Source of the DNA: Portunus trituberculatus
Lineage: Eukaryota; Arthropoda; Malacostraca; Decapoda; Portunidae
Assembly: GCF_017591435.1 (NCBI RefSeq)
Contig: NC_059289.1
Location: forward strand, 21,238,806-21,302,805
Direction of reading: 5' to 3'
Length of the DNA: 64,000 nt
Below, one piece after another: positions 34,795-46,366 of the stretch. Every line of letters starts with the position of its first letter. Position 1 is the stretch's first letter. The notes below the pieces were generated by a model that saw only the letters and a list, made by a program, of their open reading frames with translations, was not told the DNA's origin and ran no database searches. Both the position numbers and the translations under genes were made by a program.

Positions 34795-34990
34795 CTATAA
34801 ATACCACTATAAATAAGATTGACTGTGCCACTAATGGGTGGAAGCTGAACAGCACTTCTCATACTCTTCAAGTACTCCTACAGGTGCTGACTGTGCCACT
34901 AATGGGTGGAAGCTGAACAGCACTTCTCATACTCTTCAAGTACTCCTACAGGCGCTATAGGCCATAACATAAAAAAAAGGGGAAAAAAAA
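34795..34990 (+). mobile_element. SINE 3' fragment with a 68-bp tandem duplication
   Basis: GACTGTGCCACTAATGGGTG through TACTCCTACAGGTGCT occurs twice in a row (about 34824-34954), then AGGCCATAACATAAAA and an A-rich tail. The body matches the 3' part of the SINEs at 40974-41306 and 41369-41680 (CACTAATGAGCAGAAGC). The tRNA-like head is absent. Confidence 0.65.
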
Positions 34991-35149
34991 TGAATGGTGT
35001 TAGCAGCCCCTGCCTGCCTCATTTCTCTAGTGGAGCCAAGCAGATGGCAGTCAGCAATTGTGCACCCTGTCTCCTAAACACCTGTGGTAAAAACAGACCT
35101 CTGCATCTGTTGGGGCAGGAGAGGGAGTAAGGGTAGCCTCCAGGTGCTG

Positions 35150-36115
35150 CAGGGAGGCTTCTAGTGAAGCAAGGCAGGCCTCAGTGGAGTGGGACACTGG
35201 AGCCAGAGGTAGGTCATGTTAAGCCACAGTGCCCACCACCACCTGTTGTTGGAGGACATGGAGCATTTGGGAGTCAGCGTAGGGGGTGTGGGTGTTCTAT
35301 TGGGGCTGTAGCACTGACGCTGCACAGGCAGACCAGGGGGGAGAACTGCTGGGTGGAGGGGTGGGGGCACTCTGTCCACGAAAGCCCCATATTCCTTCAT
35401 GTAGTCGGCCTGTGGGGCTACTGCCAGCTGGAAACAGACAGGGTGCAGCAGGAGAGGTGAGTTTGTGGTGCATCACCTTCTCCGAGAGCGGAAAATATGC
35501 CGCGCAGGGCAGAGAATCTGGCCAGGAGCGCTTGGGGTGGCTGCCGTCATACCAAGCTGAGTCCAGTGTGGAGAAACAGGCCTTGTGAGACCACCCAAAA
35601 GCCCCCATGATGGCAGACTTGATGGCAACATACCTGTCTGCCTCCTGGAGGGGCAGCCAGGACACTGTATAGACAGGTGGCAACCTCGGAGGAGAGTGCC
35701 CATACAACCGCTTGGTATTGCTGCAGGTTGGGGAGGTCCATGCCAGCCCAAACAGCCTCGAGGTGCAGGAACCATGCCTCAACATTGTAGGTGAAGGGTG
35801 GCACATGCAATAAGTCACTGAGTACACTGTCACTAGCACTGCACTGTATTGTATTATTCTCTGTAGCCAAGTTGTCGTAGTGTACTGTTTATTAAAGTAC
35901 ACGTCCGGTAGCAGCAACAGGACAAGCTGATATGCAGGTGGTTGTGAGTTGTGGGCAAGCTCAGTGCTGACTGAGTCACTGACCCACATGGTCTTGGGAT
36001 TCAGACAGTGACCTTATCTACGAGTAGATAGGGTAGCATCAGGTCAAACTCTGCACCTGCATTGGATTAGTGGAGTGAGTGTGCTAATTTTGTCCGGGGA
36101 GGTCACTACAGGGTC
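35150..36115 (-). pseudogene. Ty3/Gypsy gag remnant
   Basis: On the minus strand one frame (35640-35870) encodes PPFTYNVEAWFLHLEAVWAG and YQAVVWALSSEVATCLY, and a second frame (about 35480-35650) continues with EADRYVAIKSAIMGAFGWS and GSHPKRSW. The order PPF..N...WF..lE..F, then evA, then Y..lK..l...fg, is the usual gag pattern of arthropod Gypsy elements of the Mag/CsRn1 type. A frameshift near 35640 separates the two parts. No protease, RT or integrase is seen to the left, so it is a 5' fragment. A TGTAGTGACC near 36105, on the minus strand, could be an LTR start but no matching LTR was found. Confidence 0.55.
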
Positions 36116-36128
36116 AAGATGATATATA

Positions 36129-36801
36129 CAGTAAAGACTCAATACTCAAACTTTGTTAATTCCAGATGGCTGTTCGAGTAAAGCAATACTCTACTTAACG
36201 AACAGGATAGGGGATGTCAAAGCTATTTGTAGAGCGAAAATTTGTTAAGCGGACGTAATTTTCTCATAGGAAATAATGGAAATAGGGGGAATGCTTTCTG
36301 GGCTGGTCCCCAACATACTACATAGGTTAAAAGAAAATTATATACAAGTTTCGCAGTGTATTGGGCCACTGGTGTACCACTACTTTATGATGTCATATGA
36401 GTCATTGGAAGTTAGAGGAGCTATGTACAAATTCTCTCACTGATAGCTCCAATGTAATTTGTGCAGGAGTGGATCAAAGTTCGCTGCGGTGAGGTAGAGT
36501 CTAGCATATTGCACTAACGTGGGTAACGTGTTAAATGGCGAAAAGACATTGAGCGGAGCAGAAATATGGTCAACCTCTTCGTACTGCGGAGCGGGAGAGA
36601 GTGAGACAGGCAGCCAATACCAGCACCAGGAGCGCTAGAGACAAGTGGGGAGCCAGCCAATCACAGCGAACCTGCCGCGTTTGGTCCCTTACCCGGCAAA
36701 TTCAAACCCAGAAAATTTGTTTAATGTTTAGGGGGTAACTTTATATAGTACGTTAAACCGGAAATTTGTTAGACGAACGTTCATTAGGCAGAGCATTACT
36801 G
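36129..36801. mobile_element. TA-flanked MITE, 673 bp
   Basis: The left end CAGTAAAGACTCAATACTC follows TA (36127-36128). The right end, read inward, is CAGTAATGCTCTGCCTAATG, followed by TA (36802-36803). The motif GCAATACTCTACTTAACGAA near 36184 resembles the right terminus better than the outermost left bases do, so the left end may be partly duplicated. No transposase was recognised. Confidence 0.6.
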
Positions 36802-37054
36802 TATTATATAGACTGCCTCAAGTGAGACATACTGCCTTAGGAAGGATTTTGTTGCAAAATAGAAATAGAAGAGGTACTATTGTGATAAAAAAAAAAAAAA
36901 ATAGTAGGAGAGGAAAACTACTTAAATGGTAAATGGAATACTACAAATAGCTTGTTTATTATAGGATTTGTTCTGAACCTTACTTTTAATGTTTTACACA
37001 TACCTATATAGTATGTGGATATTGATTTAATTTTCATATTTTCTTTCTTTTCAG

Positions 37055-37095
37055 GTCTTAGTGGAGTGGCTGATGATGTAAAAAGGAAATTGTAA
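37055..37095 (+). CDS. Possible orphan terminal exon
   Basis: A strong pyrimidine tract with TTTCTTTCTTTTCAG ends at 37054. The sequence that follows reads, with the first two bases completing a codon, LSGVADDVKRKL and a TAA stop (37093-37095). AATAAA lies seven bases after the stop (37102-37107). That combination is what a short last exon looks like, but I do not recognise the protein and no upstream exon was found between here and the Gypsy remnant. A chance match in AT-rich DNA is a real alternative. Confidence 0.3.
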
Positions 37096-37613
37096 TTTAA
37101 AAATAAAGAGGAATACATTTGTTTTAATTATTTTGGACCTTCTGTAAAGCTGTTTGCTTACAAATCTACTACTCTTGGTCTTCTATGATCTCCTATTGCA
37201 GGAAAGGAAGCTGAATGATTGTGGTAGAAATCACTACCAACATCCTGCAAAAAGGAAACAAAACAAACTAGAGCAAATATAATGAAAGATGTCCTAGGCT
37301 AGAAAAAAAAAAATAATAATAAATATGAGATGATTACTGGTCTTGCACTTATTTTAATAATCTCACTCATCACACTTTGTGTTTTCATCACATATTAAGT
37401 GTGACCATAAAATTAATTCTTTAAATGCACCTATATGAAAAACTTCACAACCCAAAAATTACCTCAAGATATTCTTGCAGTGATTAACAACATATGCATC
37501 AACTTTAACATGAGCTACAGCACATGTTTATGGTAAAGTTAGAGCTATCCAGTGCTTCCTTTGCTTGCCAAGTATGAAAAGACCTGCAAGGCATTGATTA
37601 AAACAAGTACAGT
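37096..37613. other. Unassigned AT-rich sequence, no gene seen
   Basis: An AATAAA at 37102-37107 belongs with the possible exon just upstream. Nothing else is recognised. Confidence 0.4.
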
Positions 37614-37856
37614 AATACCTTTTTTTTATATACGACTAAAATTTAATATTTCCGCCTCGAAATATGAAGATCGCTCGGCCACCCGAACTGAATGAATATT
37701 CAGCCCACGTTGTGTATCATTGTTCATCCTTTGTGCATGTATGTGTCTGTGCTCCTCGTTAGTGTGTATTTTTTCTTAAGTTTTGTGAACTCAAGACCCA
37801 AAAGTCCCAAAAGTAATAGCTTGGTGAGAAACACAAAATAGCCTGTATTCACGTAC
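37614..37856. repeat. Possible mariner-like fragment, one end only
   Basis: CAGTAATACC after TA at about 37611 resembles a mariner-type end. The next TA-flanked element starts at 37857 and no matching second end is seen. Confidence 0.3.
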
Positions 37857-38530
37857 AGGTAACTCGGTTTACACGATAGATGCATTCCAAGAGGCATCGC
37901 GTACATCAAAATTCGCGTAAAACAAACGTAATTTTCATAAACAATATATAATAAGGGGGATGCGGGATGTGGTCCAAAAAAATTTGTACAAAATACTCTT
38001 ATTTATTTGGCTAAATTAACATGTTTTTATTATGTACCATTCTAAATACTATAAGTGTATTTAAAGTAAAAGGAAAAACAAGAAATAAAAGAAAGCAACA
38101 AAAAGAATACATAAATACAACACTCACTGCGTCACTGCCTTCACCACTCACACCACAGTCAGTCACCATCTTCCTCTGAACTTTACCGTAAAACTTATAA
38201 AAAATCCACTTATCTAAAACAACCCCACGTGCAGAAGATGAAAGACGTTTTGGGGCCATCTTGGTGAATTATAGGCAGATTGAAGAGATTCTGTCTATAT
38301 TTAGTGATGGCAGACTGCAAATGAGGCACAAGAAGAGCAGAGCTCCCACCTATTGGCCAGTTGCGGAACTTTCTGGTGTGGTTTGAAATTGTGTCTGGCG
38401 CTCAGTTTGAAAATGCGGTTGGGCTAAATCGCGTATAAGCAAACCGATCGCGCAAATTAAATTGTAATATTTTTTCGGTCGCTTCAACAAAAACGCGTAA
38501 ATCAAACACGCGTAAATCGAGAGCTACCTA
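37857..38530 (-). mobile_element. Tigger-like element, 674 bp, with transposase start fragment
   Basis: The left end CAGGTAACTCGGTTTACACG follows TA (37855-37856). The right end reads inward TAGGTAGCTCTCGATTTACG and is followed by TA (38531-38532). The minus-strand frame from 38259 begins MAPKRLSSSARG, the N-terminal signature of many Tigger-family transposases, but then loses similarity. The element is an internally deleted derivative. Confidence 0.75.
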
Positions 38531-38754
38531 TACTGATTACACTTGGAAATTCAACAAAACAAGTGAGTACAAATGGTGTTCTGCCCACAAGCAACTCTTC
38601 CTCTCTGCAATGCAAAAAAAAAAAAAGCAGAAGTCTCTAGATGCTATGGTTACCAAAATATCACAGGTTGAATGAAATTGCATCTGTGTACGTGGCCTTG
38701 CGTCCGATCGGGTTCAGCGGCCTTGGCTAGAGAGATAGAAAACGGGCCACTGGT

Positions 38755-38757
<3 letters not shown>

Positions 38758-38841
<84 letters not shown>
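38758..38841. repeat. (CT)42 microsatellite
   Basis: An uninterrupted CT run of about 84 bases. Flanking DNA to 39580 has no recognised gene. Confidence 0.96.
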
Positions 38842-38843
<2 letters not shown>

Positions 38844-39583
38844 GCGGGAGAGGTGGCAGAATTGGACACCGTCAAATCACTGTCGCTCCCACCATCCATC
38901 GTGGGAATTGGTGACACAGTGACGTATAGCATATGTGTACTCCTGATGAGTGTTGCCAGCTCAAAAGCAAAGAAAACGGGAAGAAAATAGCCAAATTTAG
39001 CCGTAAAAAGCCTAAACGTCTATCGATCTACCCCGAGTGTTGCATGATGAACGTCTATCGACATGTCCCGAGTTTTGTGGGTTGTTATTTTGGGCAATAT
39101 AGTACATTTATATCATGGATACAATAAACATTGCATTTATCTTATATTAAATCTATACATAACTATAGCCACTAAGGCAGGAGACCTCACTAGATGAGAC
39201 ATGATTATACCATTATGCCATCCTTCCCGTCTCACACATCCACACCGGTGGCACGGTCTAGGTAGTAAGGTCTTCCAACCGGGTGGCTTATTTTGGTCTC
39301 GGCGGCGCATACACGTCACGTGAGCCCGAGTTGCTCGCTTCGCTCTGGGAGTGACAGTCTTCAATGGGCATCGTAGAGGTGAGCATTTCCCAACGCGCTC
39401 CTCACAGTAGACATCCTAGCGAGTGGCGACCATGATAACCTCATTCTTCCATCATCATCATTCCATCCCGCCCCAAAAGGCTTCCCAATTTATCCATTTT
39501 GTTTGAATTTTTAAGGGAATCTATTTAGATTTGAAACATATTCAATCAGCAGTAGAATCATACAGCTAAGACTACAGACTAAG
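38842..39583. other. Unassigned sequence, no gene seen
   Basis: No recognisable domain or repeat family; open frames are short and featureless. Confidence 0.4.
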
Positions 39584-39740
39584 GGAGGCGGTGGCATAGT
39601 GAATAAGGCAAGGAAATTATTGAAGGATACGCCGCACCCTATCCCACTGTACTAAAAAAGTGATGGCAGTGGGTGGAGCTGTGGGCTGATCTTACGATCG
39701 CATCTTAAACCCAAAACAGCCCCCTCCTGTGTTACGCAAT
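39584..39740 (+). mobile_element. SINE 5' fragment (tRNA-like head)
   Basis: GGGAGGCGGTGGCATAGTG matches the head of the SINE at 40974 (GGGAGGCGGTGGCGTAGTG), including promoter box A. Box B is not recognisable, so the copy diverges or is truncated. Confidence 0.6.
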
Positions 39741-39906
39741 GGAAAATTGCTACTTTCTTTTTCATCACTGGAGGAAAACTAAGAGAACTGATAATTTAAC
39801 TTACGCATACCATATTATAGTTTCCTAAATATGTTATGTAAACCTGTTATTAATGGTGTCAATACAAAATAACTACAATATTGAAAGAAATACAGCAGGA
39901 CGTTTC

Positions 39907-39950
39907 AGGAGAAATTATGGCAAAAAAATCTTTTTGCCATAATTTCTCCT
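39907..39950. repeat. Perfect 20-bp hairpin
   Basis: AGGAGAAATTATGGCAAAAA (39907-39926) is exactly complementary to 39931-39950, with a four-base loop AATC. It might be a small transposon end-pair, a precursor-like RNA hairpin or chance in AT-rich DNA. Confidence 0.9.
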
Positions 39951-40050
39951 TGTTTATTGCATAACAAGGAACAAAATAAAAAGTAAAAATTCGGTGATTG
40001 ATGCTTTTCCAACCCACAGTGACATGAAATCACACCTTATTCTAAATAAA

Positions 40051-40440
40051 AAGTAGAGAGAGAGAGAGACAAAGTATTTTGACGTGTTAAGTAATTGCTA
40101 TACCAAGAAAAATCAACCTTCAGGCCAACTTTCACCTGATATACAGTTTATTTATCCTTCATTTAAATGCATATATGTATATGTACGTTTACATCTACAT
40201 GCACATGTATATTCACATGTGTACATGACCTTGTTCAGTCATACGTTTGCCCCAAAGACAGCTTCCCACCTCTCACTCAAGTCAACCAAAGCTGGAAAAC
40301 ACTGTATTATCTCATTTGTATGTATGATTTACCGTCTAAATTTTCATGGCACGGTATGCCACGACTATTTAGAGTCTATTAAGGTTACATATATGTTAGG
40401 CAGCCTTGAAACATGGACATAACACCTATGTTAATTACTG
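40051..40440. other. Unassigned AT-rich sequence, no gene seen
   Basis: A short GA tract (about 40057-40069) and TATATGTA/ACATGT-type runs only. Confidence 0.4.
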
Positions 40441-40688
40441 TGGTTAGAGAGATTGATTGATTGATTGATTGATGATATATTTATTGTTGTATTAATAATT
40501 AAATACAACAAAGGAGGAAGATGGACTTTGCCATCCACTCCCTGGACAAAGACATAAAGGTAGAGTATAAGAAATATGAAAATGTATAGTATACCTTACT
40601 GGAATATAAGTAAATAAACAAACAGATATTGCACACCTTATTGCATAAGTATCCAACAGTTTGGGAGCAAACGTAGGATATTCCTTGA

Positions 40689-40824
<136 letters not shown>

Positions 40825-40973
40825 GAGAGTGGCTGAGTCTAGATGTTCAATGAGAGTATACAAATTATGTTGACCTTGGGGCCGAAATTTAGCAATGAGA
40901 GAACATTCCGTGACATAATGACGCAGATTGTGTCCTCGTGCTGCAGCACACAGAACAAACCAGGAGGGGCATA

Positions 40974-41306
40974 GGGAGGCGGTGGCGTAGTGGATAAGGT
41001 GGTGCACGTGGGATCAGGCAGACATTCACGCGTAGATTCGAATCCCACCACATACCACTTTGAAGCTATGCCATTTGTCGAGTGGTTTAAAGTTACCTAC
41101 ATGTCACCATGATACCCAGTTTCTAGGTGGTTACACCAAAGATGTGCTTGGGTGGTGATATTGGTCCTGATATGGGTACCGCTACGAATAAAATTGCCTT
41201 CGCCACTAATGAGCAGAAGCTAAACAGCAGTTCCTACATACACTCTTCAAGTTTGCCTACAGGTGCTATAGGTAATAATGTAAAGAGAGAGAAAAAAAGA
41301 AAGAGA
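40974..41306 (+). mobile_element. tRNA-derived SINE, plus strand
   Basis: The head has box A (TGGCGTAGTGGATAAGG, 40981-40997) and box B (GATTCGAATCCCACC, 41034-41048) of a tRNA-type polymerase III promoter. The body ends in ACAGGTGCTATAGGTAATAA and an A/G-rich tail. It forms an inverted pair with 41369-41680. Confidence 0.78.
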
Positions 41307-41368
41307 AACACTGACTTCCCAAAAGTATTTATAGCCTAATCTGAACCTTATTGCCACCGTGTCCTGGT

Positions 41369-41680
41369 TTTTTTTTTTTTTTTTCTACGTTATGGCCTAT
41401 AGCGCCTATAGGTATATATGAAGAGTATGTATAGGAAGCGCTGTTAAGCTTCCACTCATTCGTGGCGCAGGCAATTTTATTTACTGTGGTACCCATATTA
41501 GGGCCCATAGCACATCTTTGGTGTAACCACCTAGAACCTGGGTATCATGGTGACATGTAGGTAATTTTGAAACACTTGACAAATGGCATAGCTTCAAAGC
41601 AGGATGTGGTGGGATTCGAACCTATACTTGGACTGCCTGATTCCACGCTCACCACCTTTTCCACTACGCCACCGTCTCCC
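41369..41680 (-). mobile_element. tRNA-derived SINE, minus strand
   Basis: Reverse complement of the 40974 family. Box B complement GGTGGGATTCGAACC is at 41608-41622, the box A complement TCCACTACGCCACC at 41661-41674, and a T-run (41369-41385) is its poly(A) tail. ATA occurs beside the outer ends of the pair (40971-40973, 41681-41683). Confidence 0.78.
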
Positions 41681-41878
41681 ATAGGAGTAAGCACAGCTCT
41701 GGGAGACACATGCATAGTGGAGACTAGTGCCACTGCCTCTATGGCAACAAAGCTCCAACTGATCACTAATGCTACTATGTACAAAGTCCTTGATGCTACT
41801 CTTAACATAGCCCAGAGTATACTTAATGCCAGAGTCCACTGTGTCGTCTTGAAGGGCACACCGAGCAAAGTGGTCTGC

Positions 41879-42124
41879 CTATTCATTTAGCAGGATACCA
41901 ACATGAGAGGGTATCCAGGTGAAATGGAGCGTGGCACTAGCACCTTCTAGAGCGTGGATGAGATCAAGACATTTATTAACTAGATCATAGTCCATTGGGG
42001 AGGTAGATTGAAGAACATACAATGCAGCCTGATTGTCAACAAAGAAATAAACATTCATATGGAGAGGCGCCACAATATCAAGCGCCTCCAGAACAGCATA
42101 CTGTTCTACCCTAATGGATGACAT
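41879..42124 (-). pseudogene. LINE RNase H domain
   Basis: The minus-strand frame encodes RVEQYAVLEALDIVAP, containing the conserved Glu region, then YFFVDNQAALYVLQS with the catalytic Asp, and FTWIPSHVGILLNE with the HVGI..NE motif of RNase H. The first catalytic Asp box lies in another frame further right (near 42200-42225, YCDGSVNGSRS-like). It belongs to the 40445-45250 LINE and is separated from the RT by damaged sequence. Confidence 0.85.
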
Positions 42125-43028
42125 GTGTGCAGGGATCCACCTGAAAACCTTAGTGTCAGTGTATTCATGGATGAACAGTCCACATCTGGACCTGCTGCCA
42201 TTGACTGACCCATCACAATAAACGTGAATAGCCTGAACGTGGGGTTACTTGGACAATTTAATCATGAACATGTCTTGCAGCACATGAGGGAGCCAGTCCC
42301 TCTTGGGCTGATGCACTGAATGAATATCAACACTGACACGGTGAAGGTTACAGATAGGTTGGAGCAGTGACATTAACAACGTTAATGCAGGCCTTGGCTA
42401 TACCTACACTTGTCAATACTCCCAAGATCTTCCTGAGATATGGAGTTGTAGAAGACCGACGATCATGATACAGGCGGGGAGAGGGGGGGGGGTGTCGGTG
42501 ATCGCTTTAGAAAGTCAGTGCCCATGCATAGCATCTGATCAACGGTACAAGTAATTTCCTGTATCCTACACATAATACTTGGCAGATGCAGTTCAGCTCA
42601 GAGGACCTCAATCCGTGTAGTCCTGGGGCATCCCAGAATTATCCTCATGGCTTCATTCTGAACAAGCTCTAGGGGACGGTGCTGGGTGGCACTAAACTGT
42701 ATTAAAACAGGGGCTGTGTAGTCAATGAGAGACCATACGACATTATATAGAACATACTTAGTACTGGAATGCCAGACCCCAGGTCCCTGTTTGCTAACAG
42801 CTGAAGTGGTGCTAGCCGTGGCAGACAGAGGTCTCGAACATAGTGGATGGCTTGGAGAGACTTCCTGAAGCTCATCTGAACACCCAATTACTTGTGTATA
42901 TGAACTCTAGGGATAGGAACATTATTTACAGTGGGCAGTCGAGAGACCTTCCCTTTAGCTTGCAATTATATTTTACATTCAATAATCACAAGTCCCATTT
43001 GGACACAATGCTGCTAATTGTGATAGAG

Positions 43029-43999
43029 TTAACTGAACAATCCTGGGTGTGAGGCATTGGAGGAGTATGTCATCAACATAGATGAAAATCTGGATGTCCT
43101 GCAGGAAGGAACAACGCGCTGTTTGTCCACTAAAACAATGAAAAGCATTGGACTAAGGACTCCACCTTGTGGTGTTCCAAGCTCAAAGACTTTCTCAGAG
43201 GAAACTGCACCTTGAAGCCAAACCTGTGTTGTTCTATTGTACAAATAGTCCCTGATCCATCCTAATAATCTACCTTTGACATCTTTGAGAATGAGTTCCT
43301 CCATAATTACATCTTTGTTGGCCCTATCAAAGGCACCCATGAGATCAACGAAAGCTTTGCAGGTAGAGCATCCTTACTTATAAGGCACCCAACAAAACAA
43401 TGACTTGTAGAATGACTTTTTAGGAAGCCATGTACATTACGAGAGAGTACATGGCCCACCTTATGTATAAGCCTGTTCAATATTACCCGTTCCATCATAA
43501 ACAGATAGATGGTGAGAGAAATAGGGCGAAAGGTGCCATCACCTTTGGGGATTGGGATGATAATGGCTGTTTTCCAGGGGTGGGGAAGCTTGCCTGCGGT
43601 GAGAGACATGTTAAATAATTCCAAGATAGGGTTGTCTACCTTTACCACCAGGAGGGCATTGAGGATATCATAGATGATGCCATCCTTGCCAGGAGCTGTT
43701 GGCTTGCCCAATTTGACTGCTGAGAGGAGTTCGTCATATGTGATAGGTACACAGGTGTCATCCAGCAGAGAAACACTGTGGCGAATCAACTCTATCCTTT
43801 GTGGTCTTTGCTGATCGAGCACCTCCTGGTGTTCCTCAGGAAGGCCGGAGAAGGATGAGGCTTCCTTCGACCGCAAAACAAGCTCTCGTGCCCTGCCTGC
43901 AGGATGAGGGTCACACACCTGCTGCCTGGACTTTCCCCAGACGCTGTTGATGAGTTGCCACACCTCCCGCAGGGACTGGGTTCTGCGCACCCGATCCAA
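43029..43999 (-). pseudogene. LINE reverse transcriptase
   Basis: The minus-strand frame 43307-43999 encodes KLGKPTAPGKDGIIYDILNA and WKTAIIIPIPKGDGTFRPIS, the first RT boxes, and the frame 43029-43340 encodes MGAFDRANKDVIMEEL (catalytic Asp in the FDRA position) and ELGTPQGGVLSPMLF (43161-43185). The active-site YVDD (IFIYVDDILLQC) is at 43069-43080 after a small frame change. The RT copies the LINE RNA at the nicked target. Two visible frameshifts, near 43320 and 43110, inactivate it. Confidence 0.87.
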
Positions 44000-44441
44000 G
44001 AAGCAGACCCAGTACTTCTTCCTTTCCTACTGGCTGTCGAGCCACAGTAACCATAGCATCCCGTGACTCTATGTTTGCTGGGTTAAGCTGCCAATGTCTC
44101 TGGTAGGCAGCGAGCGTCTCTTGGCAGTTCAGAATCACAGGTTGGTAGCATAAGTCCAGCGATGTGGAGTGTGGGTCCTTGCCAGAACCCTTGGAATTGC
44201 GATGAATGCCTTGATGGTGTGCAGCAGTCCATCATACAGTGCCTCTGCGTCAGCAAAGGAGCTCTTCACGATAGAATACCACATGGACGACGAGGCCCGC
44301 CATCCTAGATGGTGGCACCTTGGCACTGCCGGGGAAGACTACACCAGGAGGGTCGTCTCCAGGGTGAAGTGGTCACTCAGCAAGGAGCTGACAAGAAGGA
44401 TTTCGGCAGTGTGTGTTGGCATATTAATAAAAGCTACATAG

Positions 44442-44949
44442 TCAAGTCTGTCTCCTTGTACATGTGGGTACATGTTCCACAGTGAGCACGGCAGTATCTG
44501 TGGTGTCAAGGAAAGCCTTCCAGTGAACACCATTAGCATTGGTGGTGAGGTGGCTTCTTAATTCCTTATGCCTGGCATTAAGGTTACCCATGATAATACT
44601 TTGCTCCTCATGGACATATTCAAGAAAATTTGCAACAGGAAAGTACATGTTTACCAAGTAAATAACTTCACGCAAAGTGTGCAAGCAAACAGTAATAAAT
44701 TCAATACCCTCGGTGACCCCCATTTCCATGAAAGTAATGTCTAATGTAAGTGGCCATTTCCTGACTACTGCCATCACCACAACTGAAAGTGTGGGAGGCA
44801 TAACCCCACAGCTCAGGAACCCATGGCCCTATCTCTTGTAAGGCAATAAAGTCAGGGTTATGGATAAGTACATTAAAGCGTAAGTCAATGAAACAGGCAC
44901 GTAGACCATTGACATTCCATGTTAGGTTGCGGAAAGTCTTACCGTTCAT
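44442..44949 (-). pseudogene. LINE APE endonuclease with altered catalytic box
   Basis: The frame from ATG 44949 encodes FRNLTWNVNGLRACF (strand with the conserved Asn) and IALQEIGPWVP (metal-binding Glu). The downstream frame 44442-44801 encodes VIYLVNMYFP and SIIMGNLNARHKELRSH. The family motif is GDxNARH; here the Asp is replaced by Asn (codon near 44585), which is expected to abolish nicking. A frameshift between 44700 and 44760 joins the two parts. It lies upstream of the RT in the usual order. Confidence 0.82.
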
Positions 44950-45250
44950 TGTGATGGTGTTTCATCTGGGTCTTTAGGCAGTCCACGTCCTGTGTAAGGC
45001 GAGACATATACTTCATCAGGATCTGCAGGACTGACATCATTATATCCCTGGTCTGGCTTAGGGCTGGCAAGCTGGGATGGAGCAGCGCCTCTTCCTGCGG
45101 ATAACCAATGTTCATTCATTGGCGGCATCCCCATCACGGTCTGCCTCAGGTGACTTGTCCTCTGAGGCAGGGGAAGCAAGAGCTATCCCCGAGGGGCCCC
45201 GGGATTGTTGCGCTTGGTAGGGAGGCTCTCCTCGGAGAGGTGCAGCAGCA
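44950..45250 (-). pseudogene. Possible LINE ORF1 end or ORF2 leader
   Basis: A Pro/Ser-rich minus-strand frame (44946-45179) precedes the endonuclease. It has no zinc knuckle or other motif I recognise. The element is cut off at the microsatellite at 45253. Confidence 0.35.
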
Positions 45251-45252
45251 CC

Positions 45253-45453
<201 letters not shown>

Positions 45454-46366
45454 CATAATAGTGTGTTTTGCCTGCATTTCTGAGTTTTGGTTACATAAAA
45501 CGCTGGAATACACCAAAATAACCCCTTTTGACATATTTCACTTCCTTAGACAAATAGTGTGTTTTGCCTGCAATTCTGAGTTTTGTTACATAAAACGCTG
45601 GAATACACCAAAATAAACCCTTTTTCACATATTTCACTTCCTTAGACAAATAGTGTGTTTTGCCTGCAATTCTGAGTTTTGTTGCATAAAACGCTGGAAT
45701 ACACCAAAATAACCCATTTTTACATATTTCAGTTCCTTAGACAAATAGTGTGTTTTCGTAGCATTTCTGTGTTTTGGTGGAAAACAGCTAAAAACTGATT
45801 AAATTACACGTTTTTCTTAATTTTACTTTGGATTCTCTATACTAGCTTGTTTTCATCAATTTTATCGTTTTGAAGCAAAATAATGTAAAATGACGAATAA
45901 GCACAATTTTCAATCGAGATAGTTTTTTTTTTTTCATAAAACACCTTGCATAAAACACATAAAATAAGAAGTTTTAACAAATATAGTGTTTTGCCTGCAT
46001 TTCTGAGTTTTGGTTCATAAAACGCTGGAATACACTAAAATAACCCACTTTTGACATATTTCACTTCCTTAGACATATAGTGTGTTTTGCCTGCATTTCT
46101 GAGTTTTGGTTCATAAAACGCTGGAATACACCAAAATAACCCCTTTTTGACATATTTCACTTCCTTAGACAAATAGTGTGTTTTGCCTGCAATTCTGAGT
46201 TTTGTTACATAAAACGCTGGAATACACCAAAATAACCCCTTTTGACATATTTCACTTCCTTAGACAAATAGTGTGTTTTGCCTGCAATTCTGAGTTTTGT
46301 TGCATAAAACGCTGGAATACACCAAAATAACCCATTTTTACATATTTCAGTTCCTTAGACAAATAG

